Part shown: positions 14,933 to 24,451 of the stretch, piece after piece
How positions within the stretch are numbered: the stretch's first letter is position 1
Layout: every line of letters begins with the position of its first letter
DNA from: SMWN01 sp965261165
GTDB taxonomy: Bacteria; Pseudomonadota; Gammaproteobacteria; Eutrophobiales; Eutrophobiaceae
NCBI GenBank assembly: GCA_965261165.1
Contig: OZ253445.1
Coordinates: 248,001 to 312,000, forward strand
Reading direction: 5' to 3'
DNA: 64,000 nt
Made by a program: the position numbers and the translations under genes
The notes under the pieces: model-generated
Databases searched by the model: none
Seen by the model: the letters and a program-made list of their open reading frames with translations, nothing else
What the model was told of the DNA's origin: nothing

Positions 14933-17746
14933 TTAAGCGTAATGTCTTGACTCACCATTGGCATCGACATTCTCGATACAACGACCACATAATTCCGGAT
15001 GCTCGTCGTGACTGCCGACATCTTCACGATGATGCCAGCAACGAACACATTTATCGTGGTTGGAAACGGTCACCTTAATTTTAATACCGCTAATTTCAGT
15101 CGTCACAGCATCATCATAACTTTCTGATAAAGGGTATACAGTTGCATAGGACGTGATCAGCGCGAAACGTAATTCATCACCAAGCTGCTTTAATAAGGAT
15201 GATTGTTCATCATCACAATAGAGGCTCACCTCACTGTCCAATGCTGAACCAATCTCTCCTGCTTCACGTAATTTTTCTAATTCTTTGCTCACTTCATCTC
15301 GAACATGAATCACCTGTTGCCAATAATCACCACGTTCCTGAGAAGCTGTTTTTGCGGGGAAATTTTCGTACCACGCTTCAAGAAAAATAGACTCACCTCT
15401 TTCGCCGGGGATATGCTGCCAAAGTTCTTCCGCAGTAAAACTGAGTACCGGCGCTATCCATCGAACAAAAGCCTCAGTAATATAATACATGGCAGTCTGT
15501 GCAGAATGACGCCCCAGGCTATTTGCTTGCATGGTATACATGCGGTCCTTTGTGATATCCAGATAAAAGCCGCTCATCTTTACCCCGCAAAACTGCTTTA
15601 ATTTCTGAAATATTTGATGAAACTGATAGTTGTTATATGCCAATTGAATATCTTCCTGCAACAGGATTGCCTGATCAACCGCCCATTTATCCAATTCAAG
15701 CATTTCATTATAGGCGACACAATCAGTCTTGGGATTAAAACCATCAAGATTGGAAAGCAAATAACGCGCAGTATTTCTTATTTTTCGATAGGCATCTGCC
15801 ATGCGTTTGAGTATCTCATCCGAGACATGCATTTCATTACGATAGTCTGTTGCTGCTACCCATAAACGCAGAATATCCGCGCCCAAAGAATTCATAATCT
15901 TTTGTGGGGCAACGACATTGCCTTTTGACTTGGACATTTTCTTGCCCTGCGCGTCCACTGTAAACCCATGTGTCAACACACTTTTATAAGGCGCAACGCC
16001 ATTGACGGCGATCGATGTCAGTAAGGATGACTGAAACCAGCCACGATGCTGGTCCGATCCTTCAAGATATAAATCCGCTGGGAAAGTTAATCGTTCATCT
16101 ACATCCACTATACTTGCATGAGTGACACCAGAATCAAACCAAACATCTAATGTATCTGTTATTTTTTCGTAATCATCGGCTTCATCGCCCAATAGTTCAT
16201 TGCATTTGAGTTCAAACCAAGCATCAATGCCTTCTTTTTCTACTCGAACCGCAACTTCCTCAATCAATCGTTGCGATTCAGGATGCAATTCACCTGATTG
16301 CTTACTCACAAATACTGCTATCGGCACGCCCCATGTTCTCTGGCGAGAGATACACCAATCAGGTCGATCACGTACCATGTCATCGATACGTCGCTGTCCC
16401 CAATCTGGCATCCAGTCAACATTTTTAATTTCTTGCAAAGCTTTTTGGCGCAGTCCATTATCATCCATGCTGATAAACCACTGTGGTGTTGCCCGGAAAA
16501 TAATAGGAGACTTGTGACGCCAGCAATGCGGATAACTATGTTGCATTTGTTCATGGTGCAACAACATTTGTTCTTTAGTTAAGACTTCAATCACATGAGT
16601 ACTGGCCTTAAAGACATGTTCGCCGGCAAATATTTCAGTCTCAGGAAGAAAGCAACCATTACTGCCAACAGGGCTGTTTACTGGCAAGTCATATTGCATG
16701 CCAACAATATAGTCATCCTGGCCATGGCCCGGTGCAGTATGTACTGCACCAGTACCTGCTTCAAGAGTGACATGATTGCCAGAGATAACCGGCACTTCAC
16801 GATCATAAAATGGATGTTTGAGTTTAAGCCCTTCCAGTAAAGCACCATTTAATGTTGTAAGTATATGATAATCTTCAATACCTGATCGCCGCATCACAGA
16901 TTCGTGCAATTCTTTTGCTAGCAACAATCGTTGCAGGCCATTTTCTGTCTGGCACTGTACTAATACATATTCAAAATCTGGATGTACGCTGACCGCCTGA
17001 TTTGCTGGCAATGTCCATGGCGTTGTAGTCCAGATAACAATTGAAATATCGCCTTGGCCTTTAGCTTCAATTGCTCTCTGATCAACTAAAGAAAACAGAA
17101 CATCAATCGCAGGGGAAAATTTATCTTCATATTCAACTTCTGCCTCTGCCAAGGCAGAAGCACAATCAATGCACCAATGCACTGGCTTGGAACCTTTATG
17201 CAAATGACCCGCAGCAATGATCTTTCCCAAGGCGCGAATAATGTTGGCCTCGGTTTTATAATCCATGGTCAAATAAGGTTTCTGCCAATCCCCTAGAATG
17301 CCCAGACGTTGAAAATCAACACGCTGTTTTTCAACTTGTTTAGCTGCATAATCACGACAGGCATTGCGAAAGGTATGCGCATCAACTTTATGCCCGACCT
17401 TGCCTATTTTTTTCTCCACCATCAGCTCGATAGGTAAGCCATGACAATCCCAGCCAGGGATATAAGGTGCATCGTAATCACCTAAGCTACGCGCCTTGAC
17501 GATAATGTCTTTTAAAATTTTATTGACCGCATGACCAATGTGAATATCGCCATTGGCATAAGGAGGGCCGTCATGAAGAATAAACGTATTTTTACCCGAC
17601 TGGCGACTCCTGATCTGACCATAGATATCCATTTTCTGCCATTTCTTTAGCATCTCAGGTTCGCGATTTGCCAGGTTTCCCCGCATAGGAAAATTTGTTT
17701 TAGGTAGGTTCAGCGTATCCTTGTATCTGGACTTGGATTCAGACAT
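14933..17746 (-). CDS. ileS: Isoleucyl-tRNA synthetase
   Basis: A 937-residue class I aminoacyl-tRNA synthetase charging tRNA-Ile. The HIGH motif is at residues 69-72 (GDIHIGH) and KMSKS near residue 600. The long insertion between them is the CP1 editing domain (GTGAVHTAPGHGQDDY). The C-terminal zinc finger has four cysteines (CVRCWHHRED and CGRC), which classifies it as the bacterial zinc-containing type. Length matches E. coli IleS. It sits between ribF (99 bp upstream) and lspA. Confidence 0.97.
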   Translation of the reverse strand: MSESKSRYKDTLNLPKTNFPMRGNLANREPEMLKKWQKMDIYGQIRSRQSGKNTFILHDGPPYANGDIHIGHAVNKILKDIIVKARSLGDYDAPYIPGWDCHGLPIELMVEKKIGKVGHKVDAHTFRNACRDYAAKQVEKQRVDFQRLGILGDWQKPYLTMDYKTEANIIRALGKIIAAGHLHKGSKPVHWCIDCASALAEAEVEYEDKFSPAIDVLFSLVDQRAIEAKGQGDISIVIWTTTPWTLPANQAVSVHPDFEYVLVQCQTENGLQRLLLAKELHESVMRRSGIEDYHILTTLNGALLEGLKLKHPFYDREVPVISGNHVTLEAGTGAVHTAPGHGQDDYIVGMQYDLPVNSPVGSNGCFLPETEIFAGEHVFKASTHVIEVLTKEQMLLHHEQMQHSYPHCWRHKSPIIFRATPQWFISMDDNGLRQKALQEIKNVDWMPDWGQRRIDDMVRDRPDWCISRQRTWGVPIAVFVSKQSGELHPESQRLIEEVAVRVEKEGIDAWFELKCNELLGDEADDYEKITDTLDVWFDSGVTHASIVDVDERLTFPADLYLEGSDQHRGWFQSSLLTSIAVNGVAPYKSVLTHGFTVDAQGKKMSKSKGNVVAPQKIMNSLGADILRLWVAATDYRNEMHVSDEILKRMADAYRKIRNTARYLLSNLDGFNPKTDCVAYNEMLELDKWAVDQAILLQEDIQLAYNNYQFHQIFQKLKQFCGVKMSGFYLDITKDRMYTMQANSLGRHSAQTAMYYITEAFVRWIAPVLSFTAEELWQHIPGERGESIFLEAWYENFPAKTASQERGDYWQQVIHVRDEVSKELEKLREAGEIGSALDSEVSLYCDDEQSSLLKQLGDELRFALITSYATVYPLSESYDDAVTTEISGIKIKVTVSNHDKCVRCWHHREDVGSHDEHPELCGRCIENVDANGESRHYA

Positions 17747-17845
17747 TTATTCAATTATTTTTCCGGTTTAACAGATTTTGTGCCATAAATATTGGTCAAT
17801 GAACATAAGCCCGTGAAGTATAGGGATGTGCGATTATTATTCAAT

Positions 17846-18805
17846 CTATACTGATGTAGTTTTACCAGCCTCAGCACCATTTTTAGAAAAATATTGCCGT
17901 GCATTTTCAATATCAGTTTCCATAGCCCTTTTCAGTTCATCAATATCAGAAAATTTCGATTCTGCTCTTAGTTTCTGCAGAAATTCCACGCGAATATATT
18001 TCACATAAATGAACTCATCAAAATCCAGAATATGCGTTTCCAGACGCATACCTTTACCATCAAACATGGGACGCGTACCAATGCTGGTCACAGCCGGATA
18101 AATTTTGTCATCGAACTGATGGACACGCGTAATATAGACACCCGTGACAGGGCTGCGGAGCCTGTGCAATTCCATGTTTGCAGTTGCAAACCCCATCTGT
18201 CTACCTCGTTTATCACCGTGAACCACCCTACCGCTGATGGCATAGCCTCTTCCCAATAACTGACTGGCTAATTTCAGATCGTCATTTACCAATGCCTGCC
18301 TGATTCTTGTGCTACTAATCCGCTGCCCCCCAGACAAACAGGTGTTGGTATGATTCAGTTCATAACCAAACTCATCGGCCATTTTCTCCAGTGTTGCATA
18401 ATCACCTTGTCGATTCTTGCCAAAACGAAAATCATCGCCCACCACAAGATGTCGAATATCTAAACCATCAATTAAGAGCCGCCTAACAAAATTTCTCGCA
18501 GAAAGATTGACCAATTCTTCATTAAACTTTAGACAAACCAAGCGATCAACGCCCAGAAGATTCAACGCTTCAATTTTTTCTCTTAGACGAGTTAATCTTG
18601 CAGGAGCATTCTCTGGTGAAAAATATTCCTGTGGTTGCGGTTCAAAAATAATAACCACGGTGGGCAGATTATGTTGCTTTGCAATTTCTTTAAGCTGCGA
18701 AATGATCGCTTGATGGCCTAAATGCAAGCCATCAAAGTTACCAATGGTTGCAACACATTTTTTATGGTGTTGTCTCAAATTATTAAGGCTGCGTATCAAT
18801 TCCAT
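17846..18805 (-). CDS. ribF: Bifunctional riboflavin kinase/FAD synthetase
   Basis: A 319-residue enzyme converting riboflavin to FMN and then FAD. The N-terminal adenylyltransferase domain has IGNFDGLHLGHQAII, and a conserved VVGDDFRFGKNRQGD lies near residue 125. The C-terminal flavokinase domain has GRVVHGDKRGRQMGFATANM and PVTGVYITRV. The frame is open to 18952, but that extension overlaps murJ in another frame and is not RibF-like. ATG 18805 (MELIRSLNN) gives the normal N-terminus. It starts 14 bp downstream of the murJ stop, and the pair is followed by ileS-lspA-ispH. Confidence 0.95.
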   Translation of the reverse strand: MELIRSLNNLRQHHKKCVATIGNFDGLHLGHQAIISQLKEIAKQHNLPTVVIIFEPQPQEYFSPENAPARLTRLREKIEALNLLGVDRLVCLKFNEELVNLSARNFVRRLLIDGLDIRHLVVGDDFRFGKNRQGDYATLEKMADEFGYELNHTNTCLSGGQRISSTRIRQALVNDDLKLASQLLGRGYAISGRVVHGDKRGRQMGFATANMELHRLRSPVTGVYITRVHQFDDKIYPAVTSIGTRPMFDGKGMRLETHILDFDEFIYVKYIRVEFLQKLRAESKFSDIDELKRAMETDIENARQYFSKNGAEAGKTTSV

Positions 18806-18819
18806 AGGCAATATCAACC

Positions 18820-20361
18820 CTAACCTGTATTCGGCATCATGGCCTGTAGACGTAAGCCAGTTAACCATAAGGCAGCAAAATAACTCATCCCTCCAACAAT
18901 AATCCAGAGACTCAATTGCATAACACGCGTTATTAAATCCCAATCGGTCCACAAAGAAACAGCGGGCGACACAAAAAATATTAAGGCGGCCATCACCGAT
19001 GAAGCAAAAACAATTCTAAACGTAAATATCAACCAACCATCTTCAGGAATATAAAACTGTCCTTTGCGCAGAAAGTAAAAAAGCAGTCCTGCATTGATGA
19101 ACGCAGCGAGAGAAGTTGCCAAAGCCAAACCTGCGTGTGCAAGTGGACCTATAAAAATCAGATTCATAACGATGTTTGAAAACATTGCGACCACACCAAT
19201 CTTCACTGGTGTTTTTGTATCCTGCCTTGAAAAATATCCGCTAGCCAACACCTTAACTAGAATAAACCCAGGCAAGCCAATCGCGTAAGTCAGTAAGCTC
19301 CTGGCCGACATATCTACATAAAAAGGCGTGAACTCTCCATGTTGAAAAATAGTGGTAAGCATTGGACCTGCCAACATCATCAGACCGATGGTTACAGGGA
19401 TGCTGATCAAAAATACCCATTTCAGCGCCCAATTCAACATATGCGAAAATTTATGCGTATCACCTTGCGCATGTTTCTCTGACAGATTCGGCAAAATCAC
19501 AGTTGCCAATGCTACGCCAAATACACCTAGTGGAAATTCCATCAATCGATCAGAGTAATACAGCCAGGAAATACTGCCAGTAACCAAGAACGAGGCCATA
19601 AACATATCCACAATTAAGTTGATTTGCGATACGGAGATAGCAAAAAGGGTTGGCAACATCAACTTCAGTATCCTACTAACCCCAGAATGATTTCTTTTTA
19701 ATTGAGGTCTAGGCAATCGTTTCACGCCGAGAAGGAAGGGTATCTGAAAAAGCAACTGCACTACCCCAGCAATAAACACACCCCATGCCAATGCCGTCAC
19801 TGGCTGCTCTAGCAATGGTGCCAACCAGATAGCGCATGAAATAATTGATATGTTTAACAATACAGGCGTGAATGCAGGCACCGCAAACTTTCCATAGGCA
19901 TTTAATATGCCTCCTGCAAAGGCCGTCAATGATATAAATAGGATGTAGGGAAAAGTAATCCTGAGCATGTAGGTGGATAATGCGATTTTTTCCTCATCTC
20001 CAAAAAAACCAGCAGCAAATACCATGATGATGATTGGCGCTGCGACCACGCCAACCAGTGTTACAAAAAACAGAACCAGTAATAGTTTGCCGCTGATATG
20101 ATCCAGCAAATCCTGCACATCTGCCTCATTGCGCTGATTTTTGTATTCTGTCAGCACTGGCACAAATGCCTGAGAAAAACCGCCTTCAGCGAATAAGCGC
20201 CGCAGGTAATTCGGTATTTTAAAAGCCACGAAGAATGCATCAGAACTTGCCCCTGCCGCAAAAAAATGCGCGATAACAATATCGCGTGCTAATCCGAAGA
20301 TTCGCGAGATAGTTGTCATCAAGCTGACAACAAATGTAGATTTAAGTAATTGTTTCGACAA
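18820..20361 (-). CDS. murJ: Lipid II flippase MurJ
   Basis: A 513-residue polytopic membrane protein of the MOP/MATE-like superfamily with about 14 predicted transmembrane helices. It flips the peptidoglycan precursor lipid II across the inner membrane. Family features are TTISRIFGLARDIVIAHFFGA-like sequence at the N-terminus (here ISRIFGLARDI), PNYLRRLFAEGGFSQAFVPVL near residue 50, and YSDRLMEFPLGVFGVALAT near residue 265. It heads the murJ-ribF-ileS-lspA-ispH block and is divergent from rpsT. Confidence 0.96.
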   Translation of the reverse strand: MSKQLLKSTFVVSLMTTISRIFGLARDIVIAHFFAAGASSDAFFVAFKIPNYLRRLFAEGGFSQAFVPVLTEYKNQRNEADVQDLLDHISGKLLLVLFFVTLVGVVAAPIIIMVFAAGFFGDEEKIALSTYMLRITFPYILFISLTAFAGGILNAYGKFAVPAFTPVLLNISIISCAIWLAPLLEQPVTALAWGVFIAGVVQLLFQIPFLLGVKRLPRPQLKRNHSGVSRILKLMLPTLFAISVSQINLIVDMFMASFLVTGSISWLYYSDRLMEFPLGVFGVALATVILPNLSEKHAQGDTHKFSHMLNWALKWVFLISIPVTIGLMMLAGPMLTTIFQHGEFTPFYVDMSARSLLTYAIGLPGFILVKVLASGYFSRQDTKTPVKIGVVAMFSNIVMNLIFIGPLAHAGLALATSLAAFINAGLLFYFLRKGQFYIPEDGWLIFTFRIVFASSVMAALIFFVSPAVSLWTDWDLITRVMQLSLWIIVGGMSYFAALWLTGLRLQAMMPNTG

Positions 20362-20480
20362 GGTTAAGGAGTGACCAAAATTGGAATAATTTAATTTAAT
20401 TCTGCTATATGTAAGCTATCTAACTGTTTATTATAGCATTTATTCTAAAAATCAGAGAATAATATATTCAATGACAAGGA

Positions 20481-20509
20481 TTGACAAATAAGACCAAGAT
20501 AAGCATAGT
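20481..20509 (+). promoter_or_regulatory. Sigma-70 promoter of rpsT
   Basis: A consensus -35 TTGACA (20481-20486) and a -10-like CATAGT (20504-20509) are separated by 17 bp, about 50 bp before the rpsT start. No other gene could use it on this strand. Confidence 0.6.
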
Positions 20510-20560
20510 TACGCGCCTTTAAGAAGACATAATTTTTAGGTATTAATCAGGAGTTTAACA

Positions 20561-20821
20561 TTGGCTAATATTGCCTCAGCAAAGAAAAGAGCACGTCAAA
20601 GTGAAATGCGCCGCCAGCATAAGGCGGGGCAACGGTCCATGCTCAGAACCTTTATGAAAAAGGTTGATGCAGCTATCGAAAGTAAAGATAAAGAAGCCGC
20701 CGCCAATGCCTATCAAGCCGCAGTTCCTGTTATCGATAGCGCAGTGAATAAAGGTTTAATTCACAGGAATAAGGCAGCACGCCGTAAGAGCCGCTTAAAC
20801 GCCCGCGTTCACGCACTTTAA
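20561..20821 (+). CDS. rpsT: 30S ribosomal protein S20
   Basis: An 86-residue, Lys/Arg/Ala-rich protein that binds 16S rRNA early in 30S assembly. ANIASAKKRARQSEMRR at the N-terminus and IHRNKAARRKSRLNARV at the C-terminus are diagnostic. The start codon is TTG, with AGGAG about 7 bp upstream. E. coli rpsT also starts with UUG, a weak start tied to its autoregulation, so the same control may apply here. It is a monocistronic unit divergent from murJ. Confidence 0.97.
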   Translation: MANIASAKKRARQSEMRRQHKAGQRSMLRTFMKKVDAAIESKDKEAAANAYQAAVPVIDSAVNKGLIHRNKAARRKSRLNARVHAL

Positions 20822-20843
20822 GTGCTGCTCTAATCCAATATCT

Positions 20844-20880
20844 CAAGGAAGCCAACTATTAAACTATAGTCGGCTTCTTG
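20844..20880. terminator. Bidirectional hairpin between rpsT and proB
   Basis: A long inverted repeat (about 15 bp per arm with two mismatches, arms AAGGAAGCCAACTAT and ATAGTCGGCTTCTT) lies 23 bp after rpsT and about 40 bp after the convergent proB stop. The T-tract is weak on both strands, so it may be only partly intrinsic. Confidence 0.6.
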
Positions 20881-20921
20881 CGTTCTACTGGCTTGCTGTC
20901 TATCCAGCCGGCTAGATTGAT

Positions 20922-22046
20922 TTAGAGCAGAATCAAATCATCACGATGAATTAGCTCGGCAGAATCAATATAACCTAATAGAATTTCAAATTTATCACTG
21001 CTCTGCCCCATGATTTTACGCGTCTCTACAGCATCATAATTCACCAGACCTCGTGCGATCTCCTTACCCCATGGATCAACGCAGGTAACGATTTCACCAC
21101 GTTTAAAATCACCCTCAATATCAACTACGCCAACAGCAAGCAGGCTTTTCCCTTGCCCAGATAATACATCTGCTGCGCCCTTGTCAATCCTTAAAATACC
21201 ATTGGTCTTTGACAAGCCAGCCAGCCATTGTTTACGTGCCGTCAATGCCTCCTGATGACTACTTAGCAAGGTTCCGCAAACTTCACCCTGAGCAATCTTC
21301 TTGAGGGTATCTTCAGCCAATCCTGAAGCAATGACCGTGCTTGCACCTGACTTCGCAGCCATTGACGCTGCCCTCAATTTTGTCAGCATACCGCCTCTAC
21401 CAACCGCACTGCCTTCCCCCGCGTAATTTTCCAGTGATTTATCCCCAGCTTCGGCCTCACTTATGAATTGTGCTTGAGGGCTCAAGCGTGGATCTGCTTC
21501 GTAAAGACCTTCCTGATCTGTTAACAAAACTAACAAGTCGGCATCAACCAGATGCGTGACTAAACTTGCCAGCGTATCGTTATCACCAAAACGCAGCTCA
21601 TCCGTTGAAACCGTGTCATTCTCATTGACGATGGGTACAACGCCCAACTTTAGCAGGGTTCTCAATGTACTCCTTGCGTTAAGATAACGCTCGCGATTTG
21701 AGATGACTTCATGGCCAAGTAATATCTGTGCCGTCTGGATCTGGTAGTCCTGAAAACAAGACTCCCATGCCTGAATCAGTCCCATTTGTCCGACCGCAGC
21801 CGCAGCCTGCAATGCGTACACCGCATGAGGCCTATTTTTCCAGCCAAGGCGGGTGATTCCCTCTGCGATAGCGCCTGATGAAACAATGACAATTTCATGG
21901 CCTTGTTGCCTCAACTCATAAATCTGTTTGACCCAGACATTTAGAGAATCGACACGCAGACCACAGTCCTCATTGGTTAGCAATGCGCTGCCCAACTTAA
22001 CCACCCAACGTTTGGTCTGTTTTATTTTCTTTCGTGCTTCACTCAT
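20922..22046 (-). CDS. proB: Glutamate 5-kinase
   Basis: A 374-residue enzyme that phosphorylates glutamate in the first step of proline synthesis and is subject to proline feedback inhibition. The amino-acid kinase domain has WVVKLGSALLTN near residue 14, VSSGAIAEG near 55, VPIVNENDTVSTDELRFGDNDTLAS near 136-160, and LLTDQEGLYEADPR. A C-terminal PUA domain (about 280-370) is present, as in E. coli ProB. proA is not adjacent. It lies downstream of obgE on the same strand, the usual gammaproteobacterial order, but separated by 381 bp of repeats. Confidence 0.96.
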   Translation of the reverse strand: MSEARKKIKQTKRWVVKLGSALLTNEDCGLRVDSLNVWVKQIYELRQQGHEIVIVSSGAIAEGITRLGWKNRPHAVYALQAAAAVGQMGLIQAWESCFQDYQIQTAQILLGHEVISNRERYLNARSTLRTLLKLGVVPIVNENDTVSTDELRFGDNDTLASLVTHLVDADLLVLLTDQEGLYEADPRLSPQAQFISEAEAGDKSLENYAGEGSAVGRGGMLTKLRAASMAAKSGASTVIASGLAEDTLKKIAQGEVCGTLLSSHQEALTARKQWLAGLSKTNGILRIDKGAADVLSGQGKSLLAVGVVDIEGDFKRGEIVTCVDPWGKEIARGLVNYDAVETRKIMGQSSDKFEILLGYIDSAELIHRDDLILL

Positions 22047-22427
22047 TACAGAGACCTTTGCATAATTGTCGGAAGCACGGCTTCAGCCGCGCAAAACCGT
22101 TGTAGATGGCGGGACTTATGTACAGGATGTACGGTATGCCGATTTTGCATGGAGCAAAAATCGGTTATGTACAGGATGTACGGGCCAGATAACTGCTTCT
22201 GCGTAATCTGCACTTCCGCCTTCCACGGCGGTCGTATGCCGATTTTGCATCGCTACATGGGTGTAACTTATTAGAACAATGTCAGGAGCAATTGTCGAGG
22301 AGCAAAAAATCGGCAAAGCCCCACTTCCGATCATTTTTTGAATTGCACCCACAGGGCACAAGCACCCACAGGGCACAAGCACCCACAGGGCACAAGTACC
22401 CACAGGGCACAGGTGCAAAGGTCTCAT
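22047..22427. other. Repeat-rich, structured spacer between obgE and proB
   Basis: No convincing gene is present; the open frames here are low-complexity readings of repeats. The spacer contains two copies of ttatgtacaggatgtacgg (22116-22134, 22165-22183), two copies of tatgccgattttgcat exactly 100 bp apart (22135-22150, 22235-22250), a hairpin with arms CCGATTTTGC/GCAAAAATCGG (22139-22164), a small CCGCC/GGCGG hairpin (22217-22232), and a four-copy 17-bp tandem repeat next to obgE. This looks like a dispersed intergenic element of REP or MITE type, but that identity is inferred. Confidence 0.6.
22347..22414. repeat. 17-bp tandem repeat, four copies
   Basis: The unit acccacagggcacaagc is repeated head to tail at 22347, 22364, 22381 and 22398; the last two copies differ only near the end of the unit. 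It lies 14 bp downstream of the obgE stop on the transcribed strand. Confidence 0.92.
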
Positions 22428-23516
22428 TCAATACAATTCCCGTGAATCTTCCTGCTGATTTTCTTGAGAATCTTTCAGGAGTTTCTCTTGGCGTTTTTCT
22501 TCTGTCCCCCGTTCTTCTATCCACTGATAAATAGCTTGCGCCAAATCATTACAACCTGATCCAGTTGTTGCCGAGATCCGGAAAACAGGCATTTCAGTCG
22601 CCAGTTTTTTTATCAAACTCTCACTGAATTCATCGACATCCTCAGCACTCATGAGGTCTATTTTATTCAGCACCAACCATCTAGGCCTATCTCCCATGCC
22701 TCGACCAAATGCAGCTATTTCCTGTTCTATCACATGTATATCACTAACGACCTTGTCCACATTAGCATCAAAACCGATATCGACAATGTGTAATAACAGA
22801 TGCGTTCTGGATAGATGTTTTAGAAATTGTATGCCAAGTCCTGCACCTTCGGCGGCACCCTCGATCAATCCTGGGATGTCGGCAATCACAAAACTTGCTC
22901 CTGCTGCTATCTTAACCGCACCCAGATTAGGATATAGGGTTGTAAACGGATAATCCGCGACCTTGGGCTTGGCATGGGAGACCGCGCGTATAAAGGCTGA
23001 TTTACCAGCATTGGGCAAGCCAAGCAGGCCGACATCAGCCAATACCTGCATCTCCAAAAGCAATGTACGCTTTTCACCCCGCGTACCTTCTGTTGTTTGT
23101 CTTGGCGTCCTGTTGGTACTGCTCTTGAAGCGAGTGTTGCCTAAACCATGCCAACCACCCCTAGCGACCAATAAAGGCTCATCTACAGAGATCATATCGC
23201 CAATAATTTCATCCGTGTCAGCATCTTTCACCAAGGTCCCCAAAGGTACCTTAATGGTTAAATCATTACCGTACTTGCCATGGCATTCTCTACCCATACC
23301 TTTCTGACCTTGTCTGGCACGAAATAATCTTTTATGGCGGAAATCGATCAGTGTATTGAGCCCTTCGTCGGCGATGAGATAGACACTGCCACCATCACCA
23401 CCATCACCACCATTAGGCCCTCCACGAGGCACAAATTTCTCTCGACGGAAACTCAGACAACCATCGCCACCATCACCTGCCTCGACCTTGATTGATGCCT
23501 CATCTACAAATTTCAT
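22428..23516 (-). CDS. obgE: Obg-family GTPase (ObgE/CgtA)
   Basis: A 362-residue GTPase involved in 50S ribosome assembly and stringent response. The N-terminal glycine-rich Obg fold (GGDGGDGGSVYL, GRECHGKYGNDL) covers about residues 1-158. The G-domain follows, with the G1 P-loop GLPNAGKSAFI, switch I DYPFTTLYP, DIPGLIEGAAEG (G3) and NKID (G4). An acidic/charged tail ends the protein. The frame extends to 23579, but those codons lie within a terminator hairpin, so ATG 23516 (MKFVDEAS) is the start. It is downstream of rplU-rpmA as usual, but behind a terminator. Confidence 0.96.
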   Translation of the reverse strand: MKFVDEASIKVEAGDGGDGCLSFRREKFVPRGGPNGGDGGDGGSVYLIADEGLNTLIDFRHKRLFRARQGQKGMGRECHGKYGNDLTIKVPLGTLVKDADTDEIIGDMISVDEPLLVARGGWHGLGNTRFKSSTNRTPRQTTEGTRGEKRTLLLEMQVLADVGLLGLPNAGKSAFIRAVSHAKPKVADYPFTTLYPNLGAVKIAAGASFVIADIPGLIEGAAEGAGLGIQFLKHLSRTHLLLHIVDIGFDANVDKVVSDIHVIEQEIAAFGRGMGDRPRWLVLNKIDLMSAEDVDEFSESLIKKLATEMPVFRISATTGSGCNDLAQAIYQWIEERGTEEKRQEKLLKDSQENQQEDSRELY

Positions 23517-23540
23517 TTTTTGTTTACCAACTGCTCTATC

Positions 23541-23568
23541 AAAAAACCCCGCAGCAGCGGGGTTTTTT
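23541..23568. terminator. Rho-independent terminator after rpmA (bidirectional)
   Basis: A perfect stem CCCCGC/GCGGGG with an AGCA loop is flanked by A6 on one side and T6 on the other, so it can act on both strands. It closes the rplU-rpmA transcript 57 bp after rpmA and lies 25 bp upstream of the obgE start. Confidence 0.9.
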
Positions 23569-23624
23569 GAATGAATCATTATTTTGCCGCGTTATAGCGG
23601 GTATGGCACACTATTTTGTTTCTA

Positions 23625-23882
23625 TCAACCCGCAATCACACTCACGAAAGTACGATTTTTCGGGCCTTTTTGTTCAAAGGCAACCTTTCCTTCAGCCTTG
23701 GCAAATAGAGTATGATCATGCCCCAGACCCACATTGGTTCCAGCATGAAATTTCGTTCCGCGTTGTCTAACCAAGATATTCCCGGCCAGAACAGCCTCGC
23801 CACCATATTTCTTTACGCCCAGTCGTTTGGATTCTGAATCCCGACCATTTCGCGTACTACCGCCTGCTTTTTTATGCGCCAT
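23625..23882 (-). CDS. rpmA: 50S ribosomal protein L27
   Basis: An 85-residue basic protein near the peptidyl-transferase centre. AHKKAGGSTRNGRDSESKRLGVKKYGGE at the N-terminus and QRGTKFHAGTNVGLGHDHTLFA are invariant features of L27. It is 26 bp downstream of rplU and is followed by a strong terminator. Confidence 0.98.
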   Translation of the reverse strand: MAHKKAGGSTRNGRDSESKRLGVKKYGGEAVLAGNILVRQRGTKFHAGTNVGLGHDHTLFAKAEGKVAFEQKGPKNRTFVSVIAG

Positions 23883-23908
23883 TTCTTGTTAGCTCCAAAT
23901 AAATCCAG

Positions 23909-24223
23909 TTATTTCACCGAAATTTTTACAATAGACAATTCTGTATATGCCTGACGATGCCCCATCTGCTTACGGTGATGCTTGCGGCGACGAAATTTCA
24001 CAATCTTGACCTTTGGTTCACGACCGTGCGAATTTACCCTAGCAGATACTGTTGCGCCCTTAACATTAGGTGTGCCAACTGCTGCCTGTTCACCATCGAC
24101 CACCATTAAAACGTCTGAAATCTCGACTGCTTTACCTGCTTCGGTATCCAGCTTTTCGACCTTGAGTAGATCGCCCTCTTTTACCTTATACTGTTTACCA
24201 CCAGTTCTAATCACCGCAAACAT
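23909..24223 (-). CDS. rplU: 50S ribosomal protein L21
   Basis: A 104-residue ribosomal protein, one residue longer than in E. coli. MFAVIRTGGKQYKVKEGD at the N-terminus and KFRRRKHHRKQMGHRQAYTEL near the C-terminus are characteristic. It forms a two-gene operon with rpmA and is divergent from ispB across a 228-bp spacer that must hold both promoters; no clear consensus boxes were found there. Confidence 0.98.
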   Translation of the reverse strand: MFAVIRTGGKQYKVKEGDLLKVEKLDTEAGKAVEISDVLMVVDGEQAAVGTPNVKGATVSARVNSHGREPKVKIVKFRRRKHHRKQMGHRQAYTELSIVKISVK

Positions 24224-24451
24224 AACACTTCTCCAACAATACCGGAGAGCGTCCCCGAGTATGATATCTTAAAGGTCGCAGATTTTAAGGAATTCACCCT
24301 GACTATACAAGTCGAAAGACGCATTAATTACGAGTTTAAATCTATAATTATCAAATCAAGGTTTTCGTAGTAATCTGCACTCCAACTTGGCAAAATTAAG
24401 GAAAACGACGTAATCTATTTTATTTGGTCACTATTAATATAATTTCAATTC

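Noticed and set aside
18806..18952. N-terminal extension of ribF
   Set aside because: It overlaps murJ in another frame and has no RibF similarity; the normal start is 18805.
22116..22427. Minus-strand open frame of about 100 residues with Cys-rich repeats (CPVG, CALW)
   Set aside because: It is a translation of the 17-bp tandem repeat and the structured spacer, with no ribosome-binding site and no family features.
23517..23579. N-terminal extension of obgE
   Set aside because: The added codons lie in the rho-independent terminator hairpin; the Obg family starts at MKFVDEAS.
24224..24451. Promoters for rplU and ispB in the divergent spacer
   Set aside because: TATAAT-like sequences are present, but none has a -35 box at suitable spacing, so none is listed.
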